From RGIG2041 sp045537695 (GTDB taxonomy: Bacteria; Bacillota; Clostridia; UBA1381; UMGS1253): a DNA stretch of 63,020 bases. The translations under genes were made by a program, and so were the position numbers. Below are positions 8,546 through 18,043 of the stretch, in pieces (position 1 is the first letter of the stretch; each line of letters begins with the position of its first letter). The notes below the pieces were generated by a model. The model saw only the letters and a program-made list of their open reading frames with translations. It had not been told where the DNA came from and made no database searches. Where the stretch lies: contig JAZSQB010000014.1 in NCBI GenBank assembly GCA_045537695.1, forward strand, positions 1 through 63,020, given 5' to 3'.

Positions 8546-9586
8546 TTATTTAATTTTGTCCAAAATCTTGGTGTCTTTTTCCACCTTGGCTGCCGGAATC
8601 CACGTTTCCTTTACAAGCACATTAAAGCGCTGGTATGCGATTTCCATCTTAACGCTATCTTTTACCTCTTCAAACGCTACAAAGTCATCCGGATTCGATT
8701 CCAAACGCTTGATGATGTGGTAACCATATTCCGTTTCCACCAGCCCGCTTACCTCGCCAACTTCCAATGCATAAGCGCCATCGTCGAACGCCTGTACCAT
8801 CTGTCCGTCATTGTGAGAGAAGGTATAGCCTGCATCAAACGATTCCGGTGTATCCTCAGAATGTGCACGCATCAAAGTATCGAAGTCTTCGCCCGCATTG
8901 ATTTTATCCAAAATCGCCTGTGCTTCCGCGTTTGCTTCTTCCTTTGTTCTGGTTATGCCGCTCTGCGGATTCTCAAACATAATTAAAATATGTTTCGCAG
9001 TAATGGCAGAACTGAAATACTCGTTTTTCGCATTCTCATACTCAGCCTGGATTTCCTCCTCTGTGATGTTTGTAAGTTCAGGATCCTCTGTGACGAACTT
9101 ATTTTCCAGCTTCATCGCAATGGTTGTCTTCTTAAAAATTTCTTTTACCGCCTCTTCAGTAACCTGCCACTCTTTGAGCTTGTCATCGATAGACGCAGTG
9201 CCATATACCTGCTCAAAATAGCTCGTAAAGCCGGATTCCGCATAAGCTACTTCCTCATCTGTTAACGTAATACCTTCTTCTTTTGCTTTCTGTGCTTCAA
9301 CCCAGATGGTAACAATCTCATCAATGGTTTTGTCCTTTGCAACATTAATCACTTTTTTGTTATCCACTTCCACCGTCTTCCATGCCTCTTCGTCATTTAC
9401 GTCAAAGCCCATTTCCACGGCAATTTGGGTTTTTACAGTATCCAACATAAAGTTAAATTCACCTGTCGTTACCGCTTCCCCGTTAATTGTAATAACCGTA
9501 TTTAAATCTACAATATCACAGCCGGTAAACAGACCTACACTCAAAACCAAACACAAGCATGCACAAATCAATGCTCTTAATTTCAT
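8546..9586 (-). CDS. prsA: PrsA-like foldase lipoprotein (parvulin peptidyl-prolyl isomerase)
   Basis: The 346-residue protein has a lipoprotein signal peptide with lipobox F-T-G-C and predicted lipidated Cys23. A SurA/PrsA-type N-terminal region follows, and a parvulin (PpiC) domain lies at about 190-295, recognisable by AKHILI, a SEDTPESFDAGYTF stretch and TEYGYHIIKRLE. PrsA folds secreted proteins on the outer face of the membrane. The gene lies downstream of mfd, an arrangement common in Clostridia, with a 73-base gap, and ends at its own terminator. Confidence 0.9.
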   Translation of the reverse strand: MKLRALICACLCLVLSVGLFTGCDIVDLNTVITINGEAVTTGEFNFMLDTVKTQIAVEMGFDVNDEEAWKTVEVDNKKVINVAKDKTIDEIVTIWVEAQKAKEEGITLTDEEVAYAESGFTSYFEQVYGTASIDDKLKEWQVTEEAVKEIFKKTTIAMKLENKFVTEDPELTNITEEEIQAEYENAKNEYFSSAITAKHILIMFENPQSGITRTKEEANAEAQAILDKINAGEDFDTLMRAHSEDTPESFDAGYTFSHNDGQMVQAFDDGAYALEVGEVSGLVETEYGYHIIKRLESNPDDFVAFEEVKDSVKMEIAYQRFNVLVKETWIPAAKVEKDTKILDKIK

Positions 9587-9659
9587 AATATCTCTTCCCT
9601 TCTGTAGTGCAATACAAACTATGCAAATTATCGCTGATACTTTGTATTATAACAGAGGT

Positions 9660-12600
9660 TTAAGAAAACTGCAATTCTTTCATGCGTTGTAATATAAACT
9701 TAATATTTCGCATTTTCTCTTCCGAGCTCTGCTTTTTTGCCTTATAGGAAAGATACGGTCGCTCGCCGGCAGAAAACAAAATCTGTCCGTTAAACTCTGC
9801 CACAACCTGCAAAATCAGCTTCATATCTGCCGCCGCGGCATCAAAACGCAGAAGCACGTTATCGTCTTTTTCAACAATTTCCGTCATTTTCATTTGCTGT
9901 GCATAGGCTTTAATCAGCGCAACGTCCAGCACGCCGACCACTTCCGGCGGTATATCGCCAAAGCGATCTTCCAGCTCCTCTTCCACGGCATAACGGTCCT
10001 GCAAATCCGCAATCGCTGCAATGCGCTTGTACATATCTATGCGCGTTTCCTGGCTGCAAATATAGCTTTCCGGAATATGTGCATTAACATGAAAGTCAAT
10101 CGCGGTGTCAAACGTCTGCTCCGGCGCTTTGCCGTTTAATTCATCCACACTCTCCTTTAACAGCTTACAGTACATATCATAACCCACAGCATCCATATGT
10201 CCATGCTGCTGCTCACCGAGCAGATTGCCGGCACCGCGGATTTCCAAATCGCGCATTGCAATCTTAAAGCCAGAGCCAAACTCCGTAAATTCGCGCACTG
10301 CACTGAGTCTTTTTTGTGCAATCTCGCTCATCACCAGACTCTTGCTATAGGTTAAATACGCATATGCCAGACGGTTGGAGCGTCCCACTCTGCCGCGCAG
10401 CTGATAGAGCTGTGAAAGTCCCATTTTATCCGCATTTTCAATGATAATCGTGTTGACATTGGCAATGTCGAGTCCGGTTTCAATAATCGTTGTACAGACA
10501 AGCACGTTCGTTTCGCCATCCATAAAGTCCATCATCACGCGTTCGAGCGTTTCTTCGCTCATTTTACCGTGACCGACACCGACCTTCGCTTCCGGAATCA
10601 GATTTTGAATATGGCTTGCTTTAGTGTGGATTCCGTTGACCTTATTAAACAGATAATACACCTGTCCGCCGCGCGCCAGTTCCTTCTTGATTGCCTCTAT
10701 CAGCACTTCTTCATTGTGCTCCATGACATAGGTTTGTACCGGATAACGGTTCTGCGGCGGCTGTGAAATTACACTCATATCGCGGATATTGACCATTGCC
10801 ATATGGAGCGTTCTCGGAATCGGTGTTGCCGAAAGCGTGAGCACATCCACGTTTTTGCGGATTTCCTTCAATTTTTCTTTATGCGCAACGCCGAAACGCT
10901 GCTCTTCATCTATAATCAAAAGACCGAGGTCTTTAAATTCCAAATCCTTTTGCAAAATTCTGTGCGTGCCGATAATGATATCCACTTCGCCCGTTTTCAG
11001 CTTCTGGATAATCTTTTTCTGCTCCGCCGGTGTGCGGAAGCGTGAAAGCATCTCCACTTTTATCGGGAAATTTTGCATACGTTGCGAAAAGGTATGGTAA
11101 TGCTGCATTGCCAGAATGGTTGTCGGCACAAGATATGCCACCTGCTTCGAATCCATCACCGCTTTAAATGCCGCACGAATAGCAACCTCTGTTTTACCGT
11201 ACCCGACATCACCGCACAAAAGTCTATCCATTGGACGTGTCGACTCCATATCCTTCTTGACTTCTTCAATACTGCGCAGCTGGTCCGGCGTTTCCGCATA
11301 ACCAAATCCGTCCTCAAACTCGCGCTGCCACGGTGTATCCTCCGAAAATGCATATCCCTGCATTCTCGAACGCTCGCCGTACAGCTTGATTAAATGCTGC
11401 GCCAAATCCGACGTAGACGCCTTAACGCGCGCTTTTGTTTTATTCCAGTCCGTGCCACCCAAACGGTTTACCTTAACCGCTTTGCCGGTACCTCCAATGT
11501 ATTTATACAACATATCCAACTGGTCAATCGGCACATACAGATTATCCGTACCGTGATACGACACCTTCAGATAATCCTTGGTCACACCATCGACCGTCAG
11601 TTTGGCAATGCCGTCATAACGACCGATACCGTGCGCCTGATGCACAACATAGTCCCCTGGCTGAATGTCTGTAAAGGAGCGCAATTTATTTGCACTGTCC
11701 GGCTTTAATCCACGACTGCTTCTGCGCTTTTTCTCCTGAAAAACCTCACGGTCGCTAATCAGGGCAAAACGAATATCCGGGTATTCAAAGCCTGCCGAAA
11801 TACTGCCTGTACTTACGGATAAAACGCCCGTATGAAAGGTTTCCGGCGTTTTGATATACACACACTCAATATTGTTGTTAATGAGCTCCGTAGAAAAACT
11901 CTGCGCACGTGTCGATGCACCTGCGAGCACAAGCACTGTCGCTTTTTTTGCATGGTAATCGCGCAAATCCTCCGTTAGAAAATCCATTTTGCCGTGGAAG
12001 CTATTCATTGAGCGCGACATTAAGTTATAGCTGACCGCCGGGCGGAAATCCGCACCGGTTGCATTAAGCGCCGACAACGTAAGTATCGGCAGCTTACCCA
12101 TCTGCTTTACCAGCGTCTTATACTCTGCCCACAAGCCTTTGGTTTTCGGCAAAATCAGCGCACGCTCCATCAATTCTGCAAGCGTTTCTGCAAGCTCTAT
12201 CTCCTTTGCTCTCGCATTTTGCATCACCATTTTCGGTTCATCGACAAATAAAATCGCATCGGAAAAATAATCCAAAACCGTTGAAACCGTTGGGTAAATG
12301 CGGTTTATATAGCGGTCCACCGACGGAAAATATAAATGCTCCGTAAAATTTTCCATATCCGCGCTGATGCGGGCACAGATTGCCTCATCCCCTTTTTTGG
12401 CATAGGCTTTTAAATCTTTTTTTAAGGTTTCCACAATCGCATCGCGCTGCGCAGGTGTGTATACCGCCTCACGGCACACAATCACGTGCGCCACATCCGT
12501 TTTCTCCACGGATACCTGCGTGTCGACATCAAAAAAGCGTATCGAATCCACTTCATCGTCAAAAAACTCGATACGCAGCGGCGCATCATAGTTTGGCGAA

Positions 12601-13145
12601 AATACGTCCAGTATGCCACCACGCAAAGAAAACTGTCCGACACCTTCTACCGTATCACACCGCTCATAACCATATACAATCAATTCATTGCACAAATCTG
12701 CCAAAGAAAAAACATCGCCGATTTCAAATTTTAAAACCGATGATTGAAACTGCGCCGGTGGCACCGTATACTGCAAAAGCGCTTCCATACTCGTGACCGC
12801 AACTGCATTTTCCCGCGATACCAAGTGCCAGAGTGACTGGAGTCTCGCATAGGTTGTCTCGCGGCTGACCGTATCTACCTCATAGTAAATATAATCTCTG
12901 GAGGTAAACAAGGTGGCGCGTGTGCCTAAGAAGAATTTCAAATCCTCAAATAGCATCCGCGCATCATAGTCTGAAGGTGTAACCACAAGCGCACGCTTTT
13001 CGTTTTCGTGCATCACGCTTGCAATAAAGTGCGCCTTTTGCGCTGTATTCGAACTGATAACGCTGATCGGCGTTATACCTTTTTGCAGGGATTCACACAA
13101 GCTTGTATACTCTGCACTCTGCTGTAACACATTTAAAAGATGCAC
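9660..13145 (-). CDS. mfd: Mfd, transcription-repair coupling factor
   Basis: The 1161-residue protein removes RNA polymerase stalled at lesions and recruits UvrA. The order of domains is the usual one: a UvrB-like N-terminal part, a CarD/RID RNA-polymerase-binding domain near residues 490-580 (PGDYVVHQAHGIGRYDG), a RecG-like translocase with Walker A GDVGYGKTE and DEEQ box (IIDEEQRFG), and a C-terminal TRCF domain. The start is a GTG at 13145 with a strong GGAGGTG site. The length is normal for the family. It lies 25 bases after pth, as in Bacillus. Confidence 0.97.
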   Translation of the reverse strand: MHLLNVLQQSAEYTSLCESLQKGITPISVISSNTAQKAHFIASVMHENEKRALVVTPSDYDARMLFEDLKFFLGTRATLFTSRDYIYYEVDTVSRETTYARLQSLWHLVSRENAVAVTSMEALLQYTVPPAQFQSSVLKFEIGDVFSLADLCNELIVYGYERCDTVEGVGQFSLRGGILDVFSPNYDAPLRIEFFDDEVDSIRFFDVDTQVSVEKTDVAHVIVCREAVYTPAQRDAIVETLKKDLKAYAKKGDEAICARISADMENFTEHLYFPSVDRYINRIYPTVSTVLDYFSDAILFVDEPKMVMQNARAKEIELAETLAELMERALILPKTKGLWAEYKTLVKQMGKLPILTLSALNATGADFRPAVSYNLMSRSMNSFHGKMDFLTEDLRDYHAKKATVLVLAGASTRAQSFSTELINNNIECVYIKTPETFHTGVLSVSTGSISAGFEYPDIRFALISDREVFQEKKRRSSRGLKPDSANKLRSFTDIQPGDYVVHQAHGIGRYDGIAKLTVDGVTKDYLKVSYHGTDNLYVPIDQLDMLYKYIGGTGKAVKVNRLGGTDWNKTKARVKASTSDLAQHLIKLYGERSRMQGYAFSEDTPWQREFEDGFGYAETPDQLRSIEEVKKDMESTRPMDRLLCGDVGYGKTEVAIRAAFKAVMDSKQVAYLVPTTILAMQHYHTFSQRMQNFPIKVEMLSRFRTPAEQKKIIQKLKTGEVDIIIGTHRILQKDLEFKDLGLLIIDEEQRFGVAHKEKLKEIRKNVDVLTLSATPIPRTLHMAMVNIRDMSVISQPPQNRYPVQTYVMEHNEEVLIEAIKKELARGGQVYYLFNKVNGIHTKASHIQNLIPEAKVGVGHGKMSEETLERVMMDFMDGETNVLVCTTIIETGLDIANVNTIIIENADKMGLSQLYQLRGRVGRSNRLAYAYLTYSKSLVMSEIAQKRLSAVREFTEFGSGFKIAMRDLEIRGAGNLLGEQQHGHMDAVGYDMYCKLLKESVDELNGKAPEQTFDTAIDFHVNAHIPESYICSQETRIDMYKRIAAIADLQDRYAVEEELEDRFGDIPPEVVGVLDVALIKAYAQQMKMTEIVEKDDNVLLRFDAAAADMKLILQVVAEFNGQILFSAGERPYLSYKAKKQSSEEKMRNIKFILQRMKELQFS

Positions 13146-13170
13146 TTTATTTCACCTCCGTTTATCGTTT

Positions 13171-13746
13171 TTACGGTTTTACCGTAATATTATACTTACC
13201 GGCTGCACTGTCTGCACCTTCACGAATAATACATGACAGCATATCCGGTACCCTTTCAATAATTTTTTCAATCGTGACAATTTCTTCATGCGAAAATCTG
13301 CCCAAAACGTGTCCCACGAGGTTTTCCCCTGCCCCCGGCGGCTCGCCGATGCCGAAGCGTATACGCGGAAAATTGTCGCTGACCAGTTGATAGATGATGG
13401 ATTTCATACCGTTATGCCCGCCGTCCGATCCCTTTTTGCGAATACGCACTGACCCGACAGCCAAGCTTTTATCATCATAAATCACAATGATGTTTTCCGT
13501 TGGAATTTTATAGAAGTTTGCAATCTCGCGGATGCTTTCACCGCTTAAATTCATAAACGTCTGTGGCTTTGCCAAAAGCACCTTTTCCCCTTCTATTGTA
13601 CATTCGCCAATCAATGCTTTATGCTTAACTTTGTTAATTTTTACCCCATAAACATCCGCAAGATAATCCAGAATTTCAAAACCGATGTTGTGTCTGGTCA
13701 TTCTGTACTTATCCCCTGGGTTACCAAGCCCTGCAATCAGATGCAT
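13171..13746 (-). CDS. pth: Peptidyl-tRNA hydrolase
   Basis: The 191-residue enzyme cleaves the ester bond of peptidyl-tRNAs dropped from ribosomes. The N-terminal GLGNPGDKY with Asn9, the catalytic His19 in TRHNIG, the FMNLSGE segment and the YDDKSLAVGSVRIRKKGSDGGHNG block are all present. The gene sits between prs and mfd as in Bacillus subtilis. The start has an AAGGAGAG ribosome binding site. A weak terminator separates it from prs. Confidence 0.96.
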   Translation of the reverse strand: MHLIAGLGNPGDKYRMTRHNIGFEILDYLADVYGVKINKVKHKALIGECTIEGEKVLLAKPQTFMNLSGESIREIANFYKIPTENIIVIYDDKSLAVGSVRIRKKGSDGGHNGMKSIIYQLVSDNFPRIRFGIGEPPGAGENLVGHVLGRFSHEEIVTIEKIIERVPDMLSCIIREGADSAAGKYNITVKP

Positions 13747-13769
13747 AACTACACTCTCCTTGCAACACC

Positions 13770-13803
13770 AAAAAGGTCAGGTAAAAATATACCCAACCTT
13801 TTC
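13770..13803 (-). terminator. Probable terminator of prs
   Basis: On the minus strand AAGGTTGGGT pairs, with a two-base internal bulge, with ACCTGACCTT and is followed by TTT. It lies about 20 bases past the prs stop codon, in front of pth. Confidence 0.55.
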
Positions 13804-13820
13804 TTTCTTTTATGTATAAA

Positions 13821-14777
13821 TTAGTCAAACAGTGGGCTGACAGATACGTCCTGATAAATTCTCTTGATTGCTTCTGCAAATACCGGAGCAACAGTTGCAA
13901 ACTTAATCTTATCTATCATTCTGTCTTCCGGAATGCAAATGGTATCGAGCACCAAAAGTTCCTTAATCGGAGAATCCTGAATGCGATCCATTGCCGGACC
14001 GGAGAGCACACCGTGTGTGCAGCAAGCATAGATTTCTTTTGCGCCAAACTCCATCAAAGCCTTGGCACCGTTTGTAATCGTGCCTGCAGTATCAATCATA
14101 TCATCAATGAGGATAACCGTCTTGTCCTTGATATCACCGATAATGTTCATAACCTCAGACACATTTGCCTTCGGTCTTCTCTTGTCGATAATTGCAAGCG
14201 GACAATCCAAACGGTTTGCAAAGTTTCTTGCGCGTGTAACACTACCAAGGTCCGGCGATACAACAACGACATCGTCACGGCCTGTGCCGAAGCGGTCAAT
14301 ATACACCGGTGCCAGAATCGGCGCACCCAAAAGGTGATCTAACGGAATGTTGAAAAAGCCCTGAATCTGTGCAGCATGCAGGTCCATTGTGAGCACTCTG
14401 TCCGCGCCCGCTGTTGTGATCAAATCTGCAACCAGCTTAGCAGAAATCGGATCTCTTGCCTTTGCCTTTCTATCCTGTCTTGCATAGCCCATATACGGAA
14501 TAACAGCCGTAATACGACCTGCGGATGCGCGCTTGAGCGCATCAATCATAATCAAAAGCTCCATCAGATGGTCGTTTACCGGATCATTCGTTGACTGAAT
14601 AACAAATACATCCGAACCACGTACGGTTTCGCCCAAGGATACGGAAACCTCGCCGTCACTAAATTTTGTCACCTTCGATTCACCTAACGGTACCCCTACA
14701 ATCTCAGCAATTTTTGCCGCCAATTCCGGGTTGGAATTTGCCGAAAAGATCTTAATGTTCTTACCATGCGCAATCAT
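13821..14777 (-). CDS. prs: Ribose-phosphate pyrophosphokinase (PRPP synthetase)
   Basis: The 318-residue class I enzyme makes PRPP from ribose 5-phosphate and ATP for nucleotide, His and Trp synthesis. Visible motifs are FSDGEVSVS near residue 40, the ATP-binding region with IPYMGYARQDRK, TMDLHAAQIQGFF, and the PRPP loop VILIDDMIDTAGT near residue 220. The length is normal. It starts three bases after the glmU stop codon, so the two are almost certainly cotranscribed, as in Bacillus. Confidence 0.97.
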   Translation of the reverse strand: MIAHGKNIKIFSANSNPELAAKIAEIVGVPLGESKVTKFSDGEVSVSLGETVRGSDVFVIQSTNDPVNDHLMELLIMIDALKRASAGRITAVIPYMGYARQDRKAKARDPISAKLVADLITTAGADRVLTMDLHAAQIQGFFNIPLDHLLGAPILAPVYIDRFGTGRDDVVVVSPDLGSVTRARNFANRLDCPLAIIDKRRPKANVSEVMNIIGDIKDKTVILIDDMIDTAGTITNGAKALMEFGAKEIYACCTHGVLSGPAMDRIQDSPIKELLVLDTICIPEDRMIDKIKFATVAPVFAEAIKRIYQDVSVSPLFD

Positions 14778-14780
14778 TTG

Positions 14781-16154
14781 TTACTTGCTCCTCCTGTCTT
14801 TCCAATTCGTTTTGTTTACCTGGCGTGCGCGTGCAATTGCAAGCGTTTTTTCAGGCACATCTTCCGTAATGGTCGAACCTGCAGCAATGTACGCCCCCTC
14901 CTGTACAGTTACCGGAGAAACAAGGTTCGTGTTACAGCCGATGAACGCGTGGTCACCAATCACCGTGCGGTATTTATGCTTGCCATCATAGTTGACCGTT
15001 ACACAACCGCAACCGAAGTTTACACCCGCACCCACATCCGAATCACCAACATAGGTCAGATGCGAAATCTTCGTGCCCTCATCAATGGTTGCATTCTTAA
15101 TTTCTACAAAGTCACCGACTTTGACGTTTTTGCCCACCTTACTGTTCGGACGAAGGTAAGCAAACGGTCCGACATGTGTACCGCTGTCCACAAAGCTGTC
15201 CACAATTACAGAATTTAATATATCAACGCCGTCGCAAATGGTCGAATTTGTAATCATCGAATTTGCACCGACGCAGACATGCTGCCCGATTTTCGAATTG
15301 CCCTTTAGGTGGCAGTTCGGGTAAATCACGGTGTCTTTGCCGATTTCCACATCCGGTTCAATGTAAGTTGCCTCCGGCGCGATAATCGTTACACCATTTA
15401 ACATATGCTCAAAATTGATTCTCCAGCGCATAATGGCTTCCGCTTCAAAAAGCTGAATTCTGTCATTGACGCCCAATACCGAATTGGAATCCTCCGTATC
15501 AAACGCTCCGACCTTTCTGCCGGATTTAATCAGCACATCCAGCGCGTGAATCAGATTGTTGGTGTCTTCCCCATTGCAGAGCGTATCCATATGCTCAAGT
15601 GCATACACAAGTGCATCTGCATTAAAAATATACATTGAAGAGTTGACCTCGCCGATTTCAAGCTCGTATGCATCCGCATTGCGCTGCTCTACGATGCCTG
15701 CAACATCACCGGCATTGTTACGGATAATTCTGCCGTAACCATCAGGATTGTCCACAACCGCTGTAATGATGGTTGCTTCATTTTCAAGGTCTGTATGAAA
15801 TTCAATGGCTTCTGCCAGCGTATCCGCTTCCATCAGCGGTGCATCTGCCGGCAAAACCAGACATATACCGTCAAAATCACGGATATGCGCCATTGCATGA
15901 CGTACAGCATCCGCCGTACCGATTGTCTGCTGCTGCGTTTCATAAAGCACACGCTCCCCAAAATGCGCCCTAATCTCCTCCGCACCGTAACCGACAATCA
16001 TAACATTCTTTTCACTACCCGCACCCTCTGCAGCCGCAAGCACATATTCCGCCATGCATTTACCGCACACAGGCACCATCGCTGTCGGATGGACAGATTT
16101 CATATCCTTGCTTTCTTTCGCTGCAAGAATCACGCTCATAATCTTTTCTGCCAA
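14781..16154 (-). CDS. glmU: GlmU-like protein with degenerate uridyltransferase loop
   Basis: The 457-residue protein has GlmU architecture: an NTP-transferase domain (about 1-230) and a left-handed beta-helix acetyltransferase domain (about 250-457). The acetyltransferase half looks intact, with YLRPNSKVG, SHLTYVGD (counterpart of the catalytic His363 of E. coli) and VNYDGKHKYRTVIGD. The N-terminal half keeps QTIGTADAV, LPADAPLM and LGVNDRIQL, but the loop normally reading LAAGxGTRM is LAAKESKDM. Without gaps, E. coli Gly14, Gly16, Arg18 and Lys25 become Lys13, Ser15, Asp17 and Thr24. GlcN-1-P acetylation is therefore likely, and UDP-GlcNAc formation doubtful. The start is a TTG at 16154 with GGGAGG seven bases upstream; an upstream TTG lacks a site. 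It is followed by prs. Confidence 0.88.
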   Translation of the reverse strand: MAEKIMSVILAAKESKDMKSVHPTAMVPVCGKCMAEYVLAAAEGAGSEKNVMIVGYGAEEIRAHFGERVLYETQQQTIGTADAVRHAMAHIRDFDGICLVLPADAPLMEADTLAEAIEFHTDLENEATIITAVVDNPDGYGRIIRNNAGDVAGIVEQRNADAYELEIGEVNSSMYIFNADALVYALEHMDTLCNGEDTNNLIHALDVLIKSGRKVGAFDTEDSNSVLGVNDRIQLFEAEAIMRWRINFEHMLNGVTIIAPEATYIEPDVEIGKDTVIYPNCHLKGNSKIGQHVCVGANSMITNSTICDGVDILNSVIVDSFVDSGTHVGPFAYLRPNSKVGKNVKVGDFVEIKNATIDEGTKISHLTYVGDSDVGAGVNFGCGCVTVNYDGKHKYRTVIGDHAFIGCNTNLVSPVTVQEGAYIAAGSTITEDVPEKTLAIARARQVNKTNWKDRRSK

Positions 16155-16201
16155 AGTCTTCGCCTCCCGTTTAGTCAATCTCTATATATTGTCTCACTTT
16201 T

Positions 16202-17152
16202 TCACTGTTTTTTCAAGTCTATTTTTAAATTTTCTGTATTAATTTTTGAAAACATCCATTTTGTGCGCATTTTATCCTCGGAAATCTGCATCACAAGGCT
16301 GTCCACATTTTCAAAATTGCGTTCATCGCGCAAGTACGCATAAAAGGCAAGCTGTATAGATTTTCCATATAAGTCTCCATCAAAATCCAGCAGATGCGTC
16401 TCCACCGTGCGCTTATCCAATCCAAATGTCGGTCGAATGCCGATATTGGTCACCGACGGATATATATCTCCGTCGACAATGGCAATCGTCATATACACGC
16501 CATCCTTTGGCAAGAGCACATTTGCCGAGGGCACCAGATTTGCCGTCGGGACACCCATCGCATGCCCGACACCGCGGTCCTTTCCTACGCTGCCTTCCAA
16601 TGCAAAGGCGCGCCCCAAAAGTGCATTTGCCGCAGCAATATCGCCTTTTTCAAGCAGCGTTCGAATACGCGTGGAGCTGACAACGCCTTCAGCATCACAC
16701 ACCGCCGGCACAACAAATGCATCCATCTGCCGCTGTGCACACAGCGTTTGCAACAAAGCGCTGTCCCCTGCCGCCTTTTTCCCAAACCGATAATTAAAGC
16801 CGACAACCACCGCCTGCGCATAAAGGTACTCTTGTAAATAAGACACATATGCTTCCGGTGATTTGCCCATAAAGGCAGCATCAAATTTCTCATAATATAT
16901 AAAATCCGCGCCGAGCGACTGTATAATTTTTTCCCGCTGCATCGCAGAATATGCATCCTTTTGCGGCGCGCTCTGCAGCGTATGCGCTGGGCGCTTTTCA
17001 AACATATATACACCAAAAGGTATACCTTTTTCCAGTGCATATTGCCTTGCCTGCACAAGCAGCTTCTGATGCCCGATATGTATCGTATCAAAGCTACCGA
17101 GCGCTAATACGCAAGGTCGCATATCCAGTTTTTTCCGTCTGTAAATTTCCAT
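16202..17152 (-). CDS. ribF: Bifunctional riboflavin kinase/FMN adenylyltransferase
   Basis: The 316-residue protein makes FMN and then FAD. The N-terminal nucleotidyltransferase domain has the HIGH motif at residues 25-28 (GSFDTIHIGH) and VSSTRIRTLLEKGD near residue 160; the C-terminal flavokinase domain has GVPTANL and a TNIGIRPTFG segment. The FDGVH pattern common in the family reads FDTIH here, a mild change. The gene follows truB directly (one base between stop and start), as in many Firmicutes, and closes the rimP-nusA-infB operon. Confidence 0.93.
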   Translation of the reverse strand: MEIYRRKKLDMRPCVLALGSFDTIHIGHQKLLVQARQYALEKGIPFGVYMFEKRPAHTLQSAPQKDAYSAMQREKIIQSLGADFIYYEKFDAAFMGKSPEAYVSYLQEYLYAQAVVVGFNYRFGKKAAGDSALLQTLCAQRQMDAFVVPAVCDAEGVVSSTRIRTLLEKGDIAAANALLGRAFALEGSVGKDRGVGHAMGVPTANLVPSANVLLPKDGVYMTIAIVDGDIYPSVTNIGIRPTFGLDKRTVETHLLDFDGDLYGKSIQLAFYAYLRDERNFENVDSLVMQISEDKMRTKWMFSKINTENLKIDLKKQ

Positions 17153-17153
17153 T

Positions 17154-18038
17154 TTATTCGCTCCAGAAAGAAGTGATCATTTTGAGCCTGCCGTCTTCTG
17201 TGCCGGCAGCTAAGCATAAAAAGCTACCATCTGCGCCGTAAACACGGTATCGCCTATGCGCTTCCACATCCAGATTGCGGATGGCAATGCCGTTGCGCAC
17301 ACGCCAGGTATTTTTTTCATCCATATGCAGCTCCGGATATTTCCGAAATACGCTGTCCGTCGGACGAATGACCTCTAAAAGTCCGCCGTTTTCTTTTAAA
17401 GCAAGCAGCTCTTCGCAGGTATAAGCTTCCTCCAAGCCAAAGCCGCCGCTTTGCGTGCGGACAAGGCTTGCCATATGCGCGTAACATCCCAGTCTTTCGC
17501 CGATATCATCAATCAGTGTGCGAATATAAGTACCCTTACTGCAATCAACCTCAAACTGCACGCTGTTTTGTTGTAAATCCAGCTTTAAAATGCGAATTGC
17601 ATAAATCTGCACTTTTCTTGCCTTACGCTCTATCTCTTTGCCCTCGCGCGCAAGCTCATATAGCTTTCTGCCGTCTACCTTCACGGCAGAATACATCGGC
17701 GGTATCTGTTCGATTTCGCCAATGAAACTTTCCATTGCCGCCTGCACCTGCGCTTCGCTTGCGCTGACCGGCGCCGTGGCAATCACATCGCCGCTCGCAT
17801 CCTGCGTGGTGGTTTTTGCGCCGAGCTGCATTGTTGCTATGTATGTTTTTTCACTGTCCATAATAAACTGCGACGCCTTCGTGCACATCCCGATGCACAA
17901 AGGTAAAACGCCCGTTGCATCCGGATCTAACGTGCCTGTATGTCCTATACGTCGCACGCCGAGCAATCTTCTTAAAAAGCTCACCATATCGTGCGAGGTT
18001 TTGCCCGCCGGCTTATGCAGTACAATTACGCCATCCAT
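17154..18038 (-). CDS. truB: tRNA pseudouridine-55 synthase
   Basis: The 294-residue TruB converts U55 in the T-loop of tRNAs to pseudouridine. The catalytic Asp38 is in GHTGTLDPDATG, and HKPAGKTSHD at the N-terminus, IPPMYSAVKVDGRKLYELAR and CSKGTYIRTL are family hallmarks. A PUA-like C-terminal segment follows. It is five bases from nrnA and one base from ribF, giving the conserved rbfA-nrnA-truB-ribF order. Confidence 0.96.
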   Translation of the reverse strand: MDGVIVLHKPAGKTSHDMVSFLRRLLGVRRIGHTGTLDPDATGVLPLCIGMCTKASQFIMDSEKTYIATMQLGAKTTTQDASGDVIATAPVSASEAQVQAAMESFIGEIEQIPPMYSAVKVDGRKLYELAREGKEIERKARKVQIYAIRILKLDLQQNSVQFEVDCSKGTYIRTLIDDIGERLGCYAHMASLVRTQSGGFGLEEAYTCEELLALKENGGLLEVIRPTDSVFRKYPELHMDEKNTWRVRNGIAIRNLDVEAHRRYRVYGADGSFLCLAAGTEDGRLKMITSFWSE

Positions 18039-18043
18039 TTACA

